The translations under genes and the position numbers were made by a program. Positions 1 through 8,044 of a stretch of 32,451 nt of DNA are shown here, piece by piece. The stretch is from Cyanobacteria bacterium HKST-UBA04 (GTDB lineage Bacteria; Cyanobacteriota; Vampirovibrionia; Vampirovibrionales; JAGQHJ01): positions 1 to 32,451 of the forward strand of contig JAGQHJ010000023.1 of the NCBI GenBank assembly GCA_020431915.1, in the 5' to 3' direction. Below the pieces are notes generated by a model. The model was not told the DNA's origin, did no database searches, and was given only the letters and a program-made list of their open reading frames with translations. Numbering within the stretch: the first letter of the stretch is position 1; each line of letters starts with the position of its first letter.

Positions 1-3
1 GGC

Positions 4-1110
4 ATGGTGGGGTACTGGTTGCCACCCGTCAATGCAAACCAAGCCCTCCTTAATGCCTTGGGCATCATCAGGCTTTGGCACCCCCAGGCCGTCATAAGAA
101 CCGGCCCGAGAGCCTCCTTTTTCAAAGCCAGCCATACCACCAAATTTTTGGGCGGTGTCCCCAACGCCCTTACCTTGCTCTGTATACAGCCGAGGCACTC
201 ATGGGTGACCTACCGCAGCGATCGCTTCGGGCTTAGAAACCCCGACACAGTGTGGAATAACCCGGCCGTTGATGTGCTGCTTATAGGAGATTCCTTTGCC
301 CAAGGCTACTGTCTAAAGGACCAAGACACCCTGGATGCCCGTCTGAGGGACCGGGGCTTTTCCACCATTAACCTGGGGTATACGGCCAACGGCCCACTCA
401 TTGAACTGGCCACCCTCCAAGAAGCGCTTACCGTGGTGAAACCAAAAACCGTGTTCTGGTTGTACTTCGAAGGCAACGACCTGCGCTTTCCCTACCAACC
501 CAAAGATCGGCAAGATGACGGCGATTTTGACCGGGAGCTGAAAAACCCCCACCTGGCCCCCTACTGGCAACCCAACCATACCGTCCATTATTTCGACAGT
601 CCGCGCCTGAGCAGCCGCTATACGGTGGCCCTGTTTAACAAGTCGTCGTTACGACAGCGCGCCAGAAAAAACCCCGGTCCCTCATGGTCGAAACAACTGG
701 CCGATACGGCTTCAAACTACTGGCGGTTACGCCACATCAACCGGTTTCTTCGCCTCAGCCACCGGCCGGCCCAAATGCCCTACACCCGTATCCCGAAAGC
801 CCGCAAACGGTTTTTGCTCAAACAGTTCCGTCGGGTACTGGCCCAGGCCAACACCCTTACCAAGCAATCGGGTAGCCGATTGGTGCTGGTGTATGTAACT
901 GGCGAAACCACCCTGTACTATAGAGAGCCCCATCCCCTCTACCAAAACGTGTTACGGATAGCCGACGATCTGGACATCCCCGTCATTGATCTTTATAAGG
1001 ACTGGTTGGACGATCCCCAGTATGCCCAGTACTTCGAGGACCATTGGTCTGCCAAAGGTACAGCGGCCCTGAGCCGAAAGATGGTACTGCACATCACCCC
1101 GCCCCCCTAG
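4..1110 (+). CDS. SGNH/GDSL-fold hydrolase-like protein (5' end uncertain)
   Basis: Probable SGNH-fold esterase or acyl-handling protein, of the kind found with surface polysaccharide O-acetylation. The open frame gives 368 residues. Visible motifs are the block I Gly-Asp-Ser (about residues 95-97, in LLIGDSFAQG), a block III-like Gly-Asn-Asp (about 157-159, in FEGNDL) and a C-terminal Asp-His-Trp (about 346-348) that would supply the catalytic Asp/His. A preceding 'YRSDRFGLRNP' stretch resembles the segment before block I in AlgX/AlgJ-type proteins. No signal peptide is evident, but the first ATG is only three bases from the window edge, so the true N-terminus may lie outside. The next gene downstream is a polytopic membrane protein 102 bp away on the same strand, which fits a cell-surface glycan role. 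Substrate and location are not determined by the sequence. Confidence 0.7.
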   Translation: MVGYWLPPVNANQALLNALGIIRLWHPQAVIRTGPRASFFKASHTTKFLGGVPNALTLLCIQPRHSWVTYRSDRFGLRNPDTVWNNPAVDVLLIGDSFAQGYCLKDQDTLDARLRDRGFSTINLGYTANGPLIELATLQEALTVVKPKTVFWLYFEGNDLRFPYQPKDRQDDGDFDRELKNPHLAPYWQPNHTVHYFDSPRLSSRYTVALFNKSSLRQRARKNPGPSWSKQLADTASNYWRLRHINRFLRLSHRPAQMPYTRIPKARKRFLLKQFRRVLAQANTLTKQSGSRLVLVYVTGETTLYYREPHPLYQNVLRIADDLDIPVIDLYKDWLDDPQYAQYFEDHWSAKGTAALSRKMVLHITPPP

Positions 1111-1119
1111 GTTTGCCCT

Positions 1120-1138
1120 ACACACGCACACACACACC
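1120..1138. repeat. (CA)n microsatellite
   Basis: An interrupted CA dinucleotide tract lies between the SGNH gene and the membrane-protein gene, about 75 bp before the latter's start. Such tracts can slip during replication. Its position is in the presumed 5' untranslated or promoter region, so any length change would affect spacing rather than reading frame. Confidence 0.6.
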
Positions 1139-1212
1139 TAGTGTTTTGTCTTATACTAAGGTGCTTACACTAGCCAACTGGTGTCTGAACGTAAACTGGG
1201 AATTGACTGGCC

Positions 1213-3276
1213 TTGAAGCCCCCTGAGCAACATGGTAACGGCAGGCCAACGGCCACGACTCTTTGGGCACTACTCGGCTTGGGGGTACTGGTAGGGCTTT
1301 GCGTGTGGTTCCGTCTGGATCGCTGGCTAGCTTGGGCGGCCTACCGGGCATGGTACTTGGGCTGGAGTTGGGGTTGGGGCTGGCTCAATGCCGCAACCCT
1401 GGGTCCGCCCAAACTGTTGTGGGCCATCTTCCCGCTGCAATGGGGGGTCTTAGGCTATTTGGCCTGTCTGGCCGGCAAAAAACTGGTGGTGCCGCTGGGC
1501 CAGCGATCGCCCCGCCTGAGCCGGGTTATAAACCTGATCACGACCCTTGATCGGTATCGTATTGACCCCTACGATGCCGGCCGCTGGCTGCTGCCAGTGT
1601 CCATCACCGTCTGGACCGTCCTGTTTTGCACGCTACGGTTCTACGTGCCAGTGTTGGCGCATTACGCCAGCCCCTGGTGCATCAATACCGACACCATCCA
1701 CCAGGTCGGTACCCTGCTCGGTTATGTGGATCCCACCTTGTTCCCAGCCCCGGACGTCATTGGTGATTATTATAGGCACGCCGGCCTGCCGCCAGGCCAC
1801 CAATTCGTGACACTGGCCCCCAGTGTTCTGTTCGGCTGGGATCCCTACCTGCAGACCTCCAAAATCGTGGGCTACGTGCAGATGGTATTGCTGGCCATCA
1901 CGGCTGCGTTTTTGGCCTGGCGTATCCAGGGCATGGTGGCCGTATGGGTGGTGCTGATTGCCACAACCAGCAGCGCCCTGATTTTTAACGATTCATGGGG
2001 GGCACTAGCACGTACCTACGCGCCCTTCTTGCTAATGCTGGGACTAACGGCCGGGGTATACGGACGCGTGTGGCTACTGACGGCTGCCATGTGGGCAGGG
2101 GCGTTTATTTACGGTCAAGTGGGTCTGCTGCTGTATCCCTACGTAATGGGGTGCCTCTTGTTGCCCAAGCCCATGGGGGGGTGCCGGCCCCACTGGTCAT
2201 GGCAAAAAAGGGCCAAAGCCGCAGTGGTGGTCACCGCCGGACTACTGGCCATTGCCCTGCCCTTTGCCTTGTCCCTGAAAACTTTCAACAGTGGCCATGC
2301 CACCTTAAGCACCGTCTTTCCGGTTCATGGGGCCGAGTCGATTAAAAACCGCTTCTTCGAGCCCCTGTTGTACTTCCGGCTCGTTCCCATTCTGTTTCAG
2401 CACCACTGGGCCTCGTTGGCCGGGGTTCGCGAAACAGTGCCCGCCGCCTGGCCTTTGCTGGGCCTTACCACAATGGGATTAATACTGCTGCGCCACCGAC
2501 CCGAGATAAAACGCCTGGGGCTTTTTGCCATCACGTCGGGCGTGGTGGTTATACTGGCCATTGTGTTGCAGCCCCGACTCTACTTCCCCGAACGCTACAT
2601 CAAGTTTTTCAGCGAAGTGTTTTTCCTGGCCACACCAGCCGTACTAATTGCAGCCGGCCAGGCGATCCTCACCAAGCTTGCCCTGAATCGCCTACCTCAG
2701 GCTGGCCCCCTTATGAACCGGCTGGGCCCGGTACTGAGCATTGGCCTGCTGATTGCCGCCATGCTTTGGTTTGGCCAGGCCCGGTCGCGGGTAGGCAAGG
2801 GATGCTATTGCGTGCCCCAGCAAAACCGGCCCCTGTTTACCTACCTGGCCAGCCTGCCCAAGTCGTGGCACATTGCCGGCCACCCCGACCTCTATGCCAC
2901 CACCTCCATGCTACCGGTCATGGCCCGGCACAAGACCTTTGCCAGCAAAGGGGCCGTGTGCCATTTTTTCAACGCGTACAACACCCTGTTGAACCACCGC
3001 ATTGAGGCGTCGCTTAACGCCTATTATGCCGACGATCTCCAACCGGTCCTGCATCTAAGGGATCACGACGGCGTGGACGTGCTTGTTATCGAGCAAGCGT
3101 ATTATGACCACCCCTTAATCACCCTGCCCCAGGCACAACGGCAAGCCCTTATGAACCGTATTAAACGGCACCAGGCCCCAAATGCCCCGCCGTTTTATTT
3201 AACAACACCCAATGTCGCCCGGGCCATCATTTACAAGCAACCCAATGCCACGGTGCTGGACCTGCACAAGCTGTAA
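1213..3276 (+). CDS. Large polytopic membrane protein of unknown function
   Basis: Predicted inner-membrane protein of 687 residues. From about residue 15 to 530 it alternates hydrophobic segments with short polar loops, suggesting 10 or more membrane spans. The last 150 or so residues are soluble and contain a Cys pair (GKGCYCVP) and several His residues. The architecture (many spans followed by a soluble tail) resembles GT-C glycosyltransferases and related cyanobacterial membrane proteins, but I see no diagnostic motif. I chose the TTG at 1213 because it is the first start in the open frame; there is no good ribosome-binding site, so the start is uncertain. It follows the SGNH gene on the same strand, and a shared envelope-glycan role is an inference. 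A small oppositely oriented gene ends 12 bp after its stop. Confidence 0.75.
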   Translation: MKPPEQHGNGRPTATTLWALLGLGVLVGLCVWFRLDRWLAWAAYRAWYLGWSWGWGWLNAATLGPPKLLWAIFPLQWGVLGYLACLAGKKLVVPLGQRSPRLSRVINLITTLDRYRIDPYDAGRWLLPVSITVWTVLFCTLRFYVPVLAHYASPWCINTDTIHQVGTLLGYVDPTLFPAPDVIGDYYRHAGLPPGHQFVTLAPSVLFGWDPYLQTSKIVGYVQMVLLAITAAFLAWRIQGMVAVWVVLIATTSSALIFNDSWGALARTYAPFLLMLGLTAGVYGRVWLLTAAMWAGAFIYGQVGLLLYPYVMGCLLLPKPMGGCRPHWSWQKRAKAAVVVTAGLLAIALPFALSLKTFNSGHATLSTVFPVHGAESIKNRFFEPLLYFRLVPILFQHHWASLAGVRETVPAAWPLLGLTTMGLILLRHRPEIKRLGLFAITSGVVVILAIVLQPRLYFPERYIKFFSEVFFLATPAVLIAAGQAILTKLALNRLPQAGPLMNRLGPVLSIGLLIAAMLWFGQARSRVGKGCYCVPQQNRPLFTYLASLPKSWHIAGHPDLYATTSMLPVMARHKTFASKGAVCHFFNAYNTLLNHRIEASLNAYYADDLQPVLHLRDHDGVDVLVIEQAYYDHPLITLPQAQRQALMNRIKRHQAPNAPPFYLTTPNVARAIIYKQPNATVLDLHKL

Positions 3277-3288
3277 GAACCTGCCCGT

Positions 3289-3558
3289 TTATCCCCCGAC
3301 ACCGCCGCCATGAACAAATTCATGAACCAGCCGATACAACGGGTTGCGAATCGGGGCCGAGGCCCCCGCCGGGGCATGAACCACGGTGGTCACCGTGGCT
3401 ATCGTGGCCGAATGGGGACGCTCGGCGGCCAGTTGGTTCAGGCGGGTGTCGGTGGTCAGCAGCCACAACGTCACCGAGATAATGGCCATTAACAACACAA
3501 AATGCAGCACCCAATTGAAGCGCTGCTTCAGGCTGTTCAAACCCCGTGTTTGAGACAT
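3289..3558 (-). CDS. Small single-span membrane protein, unknown
   Basis: Hypothetical 89-residue protein. A basic N-terminus (Arg5, Lys11, Arg13) precedes one hydrophobic segment at about residues 17-34, giving a likely single transmembrane helix with the N-terminus inside. The C-terminal half is Ala/Thr/Pro-rich and ends in Gly-Gly-Val-Gly-Gly. The ATG at 3558 was preferred over an upstream start at 3588 because a purine-rich GGGAAGG stretch sits about 9 bases ahead of it. It lies 116 bp downstream of the caspase-like gene on the same strand, so the two may be co-transcribed. It converges with the membrane-protein gene, whose stop is 12 bp away. No family recognised. Confidence 0.55.
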   Translation of the reverse strand: MSQTRGLNSLKQRFNWVLHFVLLMAIISVTLWLLTTDTRLNQLAAERPHSATIATVTTVVHAPAGASAPIRNPLYRLVHEFVHGGGVGG

Positions 3559-3674
3559 TGTGGGTGACCTTCCCTTAAACACAAACAAGCGTAGCGTGGA
3601 TTGTTTGTACAGACGTCCCCATGGCTGCTGATGTTCCCGACCATGTAAACACCTTGAAAGACTGGCAGACTGGC

Positions 3675-5504
3675 TTAATAACTGGCCAAAAGGGTTGGCC
3701 CTTCGTCCGTGCCAGGGTTGTTTTGTGCCAGCAAGGCCCCGCTATGGCAATTAAACCCAAACACCACACCCGCCCGAACATGTTGGAGCTTGTGCATTTG
3801 AGCTTCCAGAAAAGGTTCCCTTACACTGTACCCTGGCATGGTTTGAATCGACAGTGTCCCACTGCCTTGCAAGTGACCTTCCTTGGCCGGATCCACCCCC
3901 GCTTCCGGTCCAATATCGCTGCCATGGGCAAACAGTGCAATCATATACTCGGACTCCTCGTCCAGGTCGGTCGCCATCTGATCAACCGCTTCGGCAATGG
4001 CTTTCTCATCGGGTAATACCAGCATCTCAATATCCTCAGGCTTCAAGCCGTCGGCCCTGTATTTTTCTAGCAGAATTTCCTTCAATCGGCCTGCTATTGG
4101 ATACAAACGGTTTTGAAGACCTACAATCTGATCGTGGCCTACAACAAGCAGTACCCGACGTTTGCGTTTCTGCCCCTGAGTAAAGGCCTCATTGGTTTGC
4201 TCGCTGAGCTGAGGGATCTGTACCCCCTTAAGGGGAGCTTCATTTCGCTCAACAAAATCGGAAAAGTCAGCTCGGGCAATGATGGCTTGCTGATTCATGG
4301 TCTCAAACGCCGATTTAATATTAGGACTCTTCTTTAACGCCTCAAAAAACCGCTGTTCATAAACACCGAAAAACCCCACATCTTGTTGGCTAGCAATACT
4401 GGCCAACATCACGTTGCTTGGCGGTTTGCTTTGCAATGCGGGATGCTGGGTAGGCATCACCACTGCCTCCACCCCGCCTTCGTTAACCGTATCGGCAGCC
4501 CGCCATGCCTGTTCGGCTTGGTGCTGTTCAACCTCGGAACGCCGAACCAGGTAATTCTGGATGATTCGTTTAACAAAGGGCTGCAGCGTATCAGGCAAAT
4601 CGGCCAGCTGGGAAATGGGGGGCCTTTTTTCACCGGTAGCCTCAATATGGGCCACAATCGCGCGTATCGGTTCAGGCAAACCAGACAAATCAGGCATGGT
4701 ATTAAACAAAGGGTTCGATTCGCGCAACATCCGGTAACCCAACTCTCGGTAGGTTCTCTCATCGTTAATTTGCTGACGCTGGACGCGCAACCAATTGAGC
4801 ATGTCCGACTCAAGCCTGTCACCTTGTGCAAGGCCAATCGGCCTGAGCCAGCTAGGCACAACGCTTCGGAGAAACGCCGGAAGTGCCTCAGCTGTATTAA
4901 TGGCACTATTAACAGTGTCATAGTGGTGATTAAATCGTTCGTCGGCCTTTCGGCGGCGCCGGGTTTGAAAATAATGCGAAAGCTTCTGGGCATCGGCTTC
5001 AGGTAAGCGCTGTTGGGCATAAGCCATTAAAGCCTTTTCCAAGATAAAGCTATCGATTTCACCGAGTTGCTTGAATCGCATCAGCATCGCAAGGGTTGAA
5101 TCAACGCTGTTTTCAAAACGCTTCGGCAAGGCTTGCCAGCCTTCCATCAGCGTCACCCGATCATATCGAGTACAGTTATCAACCAGGGATTCAAACAAAC
5201 GGGTGGGATCCTGCTTCAGAATCCGGGGCCGCAAAAACTGACTCAGGGTTTCACTGTATTTACTGGGCGGGGTGTATTGATGGCCTTCACCCGACATAGC
5301 CTCACCCAACACGTCAGATGAACCACCCTCGACAGCATTATCCCGTGGTACGGATTCACCGTGTTGCCCCAGTCCCGGCTCCAGCCCCGGCTGTAGCCAG
5401 GCATTCCAAAATATCGGTCTCAAGCTCTCTATACCCCCAGGTTGCACGCTAAAACAATACGGTAGAACAAACCCTCTCAATAACAGAAAACCACTCGGCG
5501 TCAT
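3675..5504 (-). CDS. Caspase/metacaspase-like (clan CD) putative cysteine peptidase with a large N-terminal region
   Basis: Protein of 609 residues from the ATG at 5504 (an in-frame TTG at 5516 is the alternative; neither has a clear ribosome-binding site). The last 150 or so residues have the order expected of the caspase-type fold: a strand (RRVLLVVG), an amphipathic helix, a second strand followed by an acidic helical stretch, then a hydrophobic strand ending in Phe-Ala-His-Gly with His about 527. About 59 residues later comes another strand ending in Phe-Asn-Cys-His-Ser-Gly with Cys about 586. A His-Gly followed by a Cys after a strand is the catalytic dyad of clan CD peptidases, and Cys-His-Ser-Gly matches the metacaspase nucleophile motif. 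The N-terminal 430 residues are mostly charged helices of no family I recognise. A hydrophobic stretch at residues 5-18 could be a weak signal or anchor. Activity and substrate are unproven. Confidence 0.65.
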   Translation of the reverse strand: MTPSGFLLLRGFVLPYCFSVQPGGIESLRPIFWNAWLQPGLEPGLGQHGESVPRDNAVEGGSSDVLGEAMSGEGHQYTPPSKYSETLSQFLRPRILKQDPTRLFESLVDNCTRYDRVTLMEGWQALPKRFENSVDSTLAMLMRFKQLGEIDSFILEKALMAYAQQRLPEADAQKLSHYFQTRRRRKADERFNHHYDTVNSAINTAEALPAFLRSVVPSWLRPIGLAQGDRLESDMLNWLRVQRQQINDERTYRELGYRMLRESNPLFNTMPDLSGLPEPIRAIVAHIEATGEKRPPISQLADLPDTLQPFVKRIIQNYLVRRSEVEQHQAEQAWRAADTVNEGGVEAVVMPTQHPALQSKPPSNVMLASIASQQDVGFFGVYEQRFFEALKKSPNIKSAFETMNQQAIIARADFSDFVERNEAPLKGVQIPQLSEQTNEAFTQGQKRKRRVLLVVGHDQIVGLQNRLYPIAGRLKEILLEKYRADGLKPEDIEMLVLPDEKAIAEAVDQMATDLDEESEYMIALFAHGSDIGPEAGVDPAKEGHLQGSGTLSIQTMPGYSVREPFLEAQMHKLQHVRAGVVFGFNCHSGALLAQNNPGTDEGPTLLASY

Positions 5505-5623
5505 AAATTTGTGCAAAAAAAACCTTAAGGCTTGCTCAAACCCATACTTCAGCCAACCACTTTGGGTTAAAAAAGAATTATGCGCCGGTAACGACTGGCC
5601 TTACCAGGACCCGAACCCTGCCC

Positions 5624-5977
5624 ATGCCCATTACCGACACCTCCAAGGAAAAGCTACTGGCCCGCCTCAACCGCATTATGGGGCACCTTAACGCCGTGCA
5701 CCGCATGGTCGACGAAAAACGCTATTGCGTCGACGTCCTGCACCAGGTCAAAGCCGTACAGGCTGCCCTGGACAAGGTAAGCGAACAGATTTTAAAACAG
5801 CACCTTCAAACCTGTGTGGTGGAGGCCATTGAAAACCAGGACACCGAACGGGTTATTGACGAGCTCGTCGAGGTGTTTCGCCGGGCCCCCAACCTGACCC
5901 TGAACAGTGACGAGCTGTTGGTGCAGCTTAACGAACAGCTCAATACCCCGCCCGCCAGCCACGACTGCTGCCACTAA
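5624..5977 (+). CDS. csoR: CsoR/RcnR/FrmR-family metal-sensing transcriptional repressor, copper type
   Basis: All-helical DUF156-family repressor of 117 residues that would bind DNA as a tetramer and release it when metal binds. The family signature is clear: 'RLNRIMGHLNAV' in helix 1, then Cys35, His60 and Cys64, the Cys-His-Cys set that binds Cu(I) in CsoR proteins. The persulfide sensor CstR lacks the His, and RcnR/FrmR use different N-terminal ligands. The C-terminus adds a His-Asp-Cys-Cys-His tail, which could be an extra metal site. A G/C-tract dyad of the type this family binds lies 670 bp downstream (6646-6658), in front of a Met/His-rich outer-membrane barrel gene. I see no such site upstream of this gene itself. 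It is transcribed divergently from the caspase-like gene, 119 bp away. Confidence 0.9.
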   Translation: MPITDTSKEKLLARLNRIMGHLNAVHRMVDEKRYCVDVLHQVKAVQAALDKVSEQILKQHLQTCVVEAIENQDTERVIDELVEVFRRAPNLTLNSDELLVQLNEQLNTPPASHDCCH

Positions 5978-6011
5978 ACGCCGCCCGATGGCTTTGGCCT
6001 TGGTTGGGGCG

Positions 6012-6041
6012 CCGGTAGACACCGGTAGACACCGGTAGACA
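6012..6041. repeat. Three tandem copies of a 10-bp repeat (CCGGTAGACA)
   Basis: Three perfect head-to-tail copies at 6012, 6022 and 6032, between csoR and the next gene. The period of 10 bp is about one helical turn, so a protein would see the same sequence on one face of the DNA. The last copy also forms an inverted repeat with downstream sequence (ACACCG ... CGGTGT, ending near 6052). Confidence 0.85.
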
Positions 6042-6096
6042 CCAGTCGGTGTTTGCTCTATTTTATTATGACCGTAGTTTTATTAGGTTGTCCACG

Positions 6097-6597
6097 ATGC
6101 TTCTGCCCCTCAGCGTTTCGAAAGCCATGGTGATGGCCTGCAGACCGCTTCAACCGCCGTTCGGCCGGTTGGAATCTCCCGGTTCGCTGTTGCAACCCCA
6201 GGAACCGGTAACGGTGCCCTATTATTTGGGTGCCCTGCAAAAACTTGCGCAAGTGACACCCAGCGACCGGCGTGATATTTGCATCAACCAGCGACACAAC
6301 CAGCTGGCCGGCATCTTGCTGACCCAGGCCAACCAGCTCAACACCCTGGCCACCATGCAGGCCATGCAGCGCGCCTCGTCGGGGCAGCCGTCCCATCGCC
6401 TGATGTCCCTCATCGATCGCGCTACCGAGGGGGCCCGGCACACCCTTGAACAAATTGAGCAGAGCCCTTACCGGTTTTTCGAAGCCAGCCCCGTCGTTCG
6501 GGCCAGCCGGGCACTGGCCACCTCGGTGATGTGGGCCGAAGGCAGGCTGAATCCCATTGAAGACAATGCCCCGGCAACCCTCAGCTGGCTGACCTGA
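6097..6597 (+). CDS. Hypothetical protein in the putative copper module
   Basis: Unrecognised 166-residue protein, mostly helical by composition (residues 45-145 are rich in Leu, Ala, Gln and Arg), with no signal peptide or membrane span. I chose the ATG at 6097 over an in-frame GTG at 6049, because the GTG lies within the inverted repeat that follows the 10-bp tandem repeats and the extra residues look non-coding. Its N-terminus has a Pro-Pro-Phe-Gly-Arg at residues 20-24, similar to the Phe-Gly-Lys/Asn/Arg seen near the N-terminus of three other hypotheticals in this window. It sits between csoR and the barrel gene on the same strand, so a role in metal handling is possible, but nothing in the protein (no Cys/His clusters) supports that directly. 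Confidence 0.65.
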   Translation: MLLPLSVSKAMVMACRPLQPPFGRLESPGSLLQPQEPVTVPYYLGALQKLAQVTPSDRRDICINQRHNQLAGILLTQANQLNTLATMQAMQRASSGQPSHRLMSLIDRATEGARHTLEQIEQSPYRFFEASPVVRASRALATSVMWAEGRLNPIEDNAPATLSWLT

Positions 6598-6645
6598 CGC
6601 CAGGAGCTAATACCAGAAAGCATACACATCACCATCTCCCTCTAT

Positions 6646-6658
6646 CCCCCCCGGGGGG
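6646..6658. promoter_or_regulatory. Candidate CsoR operator: C7/G6 dyad
   Basis: Seven C followed immediately by six G, preceded by TAT, 109 bp before the barrel gene start. CsoR/RcnR-family repressors are known to bind G/C tracts flanked by inverted repeats, and csoR lies just upstream. The candidate promoter (6668-6697) begins 10 bp downstream. The assignment is an inference from sequence and position. Confidence 0.5.
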
Positions 6659-6667
6659 AGGGGAGGC

Positions 6668-6697
6668 TTGGCCGTGCTGGTGCCGAGCCTGCATACT
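6668..6697 (+). promoter_or_regulatory. Candidate sigma70-type promoter for the barrel gene
   Basis: TTGGCC (6668-6673) and CATACT (6692-6697) are separated by 18 bp, each matching the consensus at 4-5 of 6 positions. The predicted start of transcription is about 50 bp before the ATG at 6755. Confidence 0.4.
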
Positions 6698-6754
6698 AAC
6701 AAGGTATGTGTTTAGGCGTGTTTGAGCATGTTTGAGATTGGAGTCCCCACCCCG

Positions 6755-7921
6755 ATGTATTCGCTTTCCCGTTTCTGGCAGCGGCTGGCCGTCACCATGG
6801 CCTGCGGTTGCTGTGGCTGCTGCCTCACCCTGCCCACTTCGGCCATGGACGATCTGAGTCCATCCAGCCCATTGTCGCAAGGCGACCCGGTACAAGACCA
6901 ACCCGTTGCCCAGGCATTGGGCACCCCCCTGGGTGAGGTCACCATGAACCCCGGCCCCGTCCAAATCGGCAACGTGTCGATGCCCTATGACCATGCCCCA
7001 ATTGGTGTAATGGGCGACCACACACACAGGCAGGGCGAATGGATGCTGTCCTACCGATACGGCTGGATGCATATGGATGGCAACCGCAACGGCTCAAGTG
7101 CCCTGAGTGACGCACAAGTACTGGGGCAATTTCCGGTTGCCCCCACCGAAATGAACATGCAGATGCATATGTTTGGGGCCATGGTGGCCCCCACTGACCG
7201 GGTAACCCTGATGGCCATGGTGCCCTTCGTCAAGAAGGCCATGGCACACCGTACCCGGGGCGGGCAGGTGTTTACCACCCAATCCCAGGGCATGGGCGAC
7301 CTGACGGCCACAGGACTCATCCGCCTGCTCGATCGGCCAAATGGCCGAGTCGCCCACCATATCCACCTGAATACCGGGGTCAGCATCCCCATTGGCTCGA
7401 TTGAACAACGCGACGACACACCAACCGCACGCAACGCCAACCTGCCTTACCCGATGCAGATCGGTTCGGGTACCTGGGATCTGCTGCCGGGCGTTACCTA
7501 TACCGGTAAAACCGATCATTGGAACTGGGGAACCCAGGCAACCAGTACCGTGCGCCTGGGCCACAACAAGCGTGACTACCGCTTGGGCAACCGCCTGGCC
7601 GTTACCCCATGGCTGGCCCGCCGCTTTGGCCGGTACATCAGCACGTCAGTGCGTCTCAACGGCCAGATCTGGGGAGACATCGAAGGGGCGGACGGGGGAC
7701 TCAACCCCCGTATGATTCAAACCGCCAACCCGGCCCTGCAAAGTGGCGAACGGCTCGACCTGCTGTTTGGCGTTAACGTGATGGCACCGCGCAAGGGAAT
7801 TTTAAAAGGACAGCGCCTGGCCTTCGAATTTGGCTTGCCTGTTTACCAGCGACTGGCCGGCCCGCAACTGGAAACCGATTTTATGTTGATGGGCGGTTGG
7901 CAATGGCTGCTGCCTTTCTAG
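6755..7921 (+). CDS. Outer-membrane beta-barrel protein, Met/His-rich, copper-associated type
   Basis: Exported barrel-type protein of 388 residues from the ATG at 6755 (GGAG 11 bases upstream; in-frame TTG 6722 and ATG 6728 would add residues ahead of the signal peptide). Residues 1-30 form a signal peptide with an odd Cys cluster (Cys17, 19, 20, 22, 23) in its hydrophobic core. The mature part alternates strands and turns and ends in an aromatic strand (GGWQWLLPF), as expected for outer-membrane insertion. A Met/His cluster (MNMQMHMFGAM) followed by 'APTDRVTLMAMVPF' resembles the uncharacterised 'transporter' barrels, related to the MetA-pathway/phenol-degradation superfamily, that occur with copper resistance genes. 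Together with csoR and the G/C-tract dyad this suggests copper-responsive expression. A solute or metal transport role is inferred, not shown. Confidence 0.7.
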   Translation: MYSLSRFWQRLAVTMACGCCGCCLTLPTSAMDDLSPSSPLSQGDPVQDQPVAQALGTPLGEVTMNPGPVQIGNVSMPYDHAPIGVMGDHTHRQGEWMLSYRYGWMHMDGNRNGSSALSDAQVLGQFPVAPTEMNMQMHMFGAMVAPTDRVTLMAMVPFVKKAMAHRTRGGQVFTTQSQGMGDLTATGLIRLLDRPNGRVAHHIHLNTGVSIPIGSIEQRDDTPTARNANLPYPMQIGSGTWDLLPGVTYTGKTDHWNWGTQATSTVRLGHNKRDYRLGNRLAVTPWLARRFGRYISTSVRLNGQIWGDIEGADGGLNPRMIQTANPALQSGERLDLLFGVNVMAPRKGILKGQRLAFEFGLPVYQRLAGPQLETDFMLMGGWQWLLPF

Positions 7922-7939
7922 CCCCTCCGCCATCCACCG

Positions 7940-7995
7940 CTTCAAAAAAGACGCCGGACCTTCTGCGAGAGAAGAATCCGGCGTCTTTTTTGAAG
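7940..7995. terminator. Strong bidirectional intrinsic terminator
   Basis: A perfect 19-bp inverted repeat (7940-7958 and 7977-7995) with an 18-base loop. The GC-rich core GACGCCGGA is flanked by A6 on one side and T6 on the other, so it works in both directions. It serves the barrel gene (+) and the 59-aa gene (-), which converge here. Confidence 0.95.
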
Positions 7996-8044
7996 AAAAA
8001 ATCTTGGGTGGGGCAAAACCGTTACCCCAATGCATGAGCGGCAA

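Noticed and set aside
3575..3781. 68-codon minus-strand frame overlapping the end of the caspase-like gene
   Set aside because: It starts inside the catalytic domain in another frame and has no start signal.
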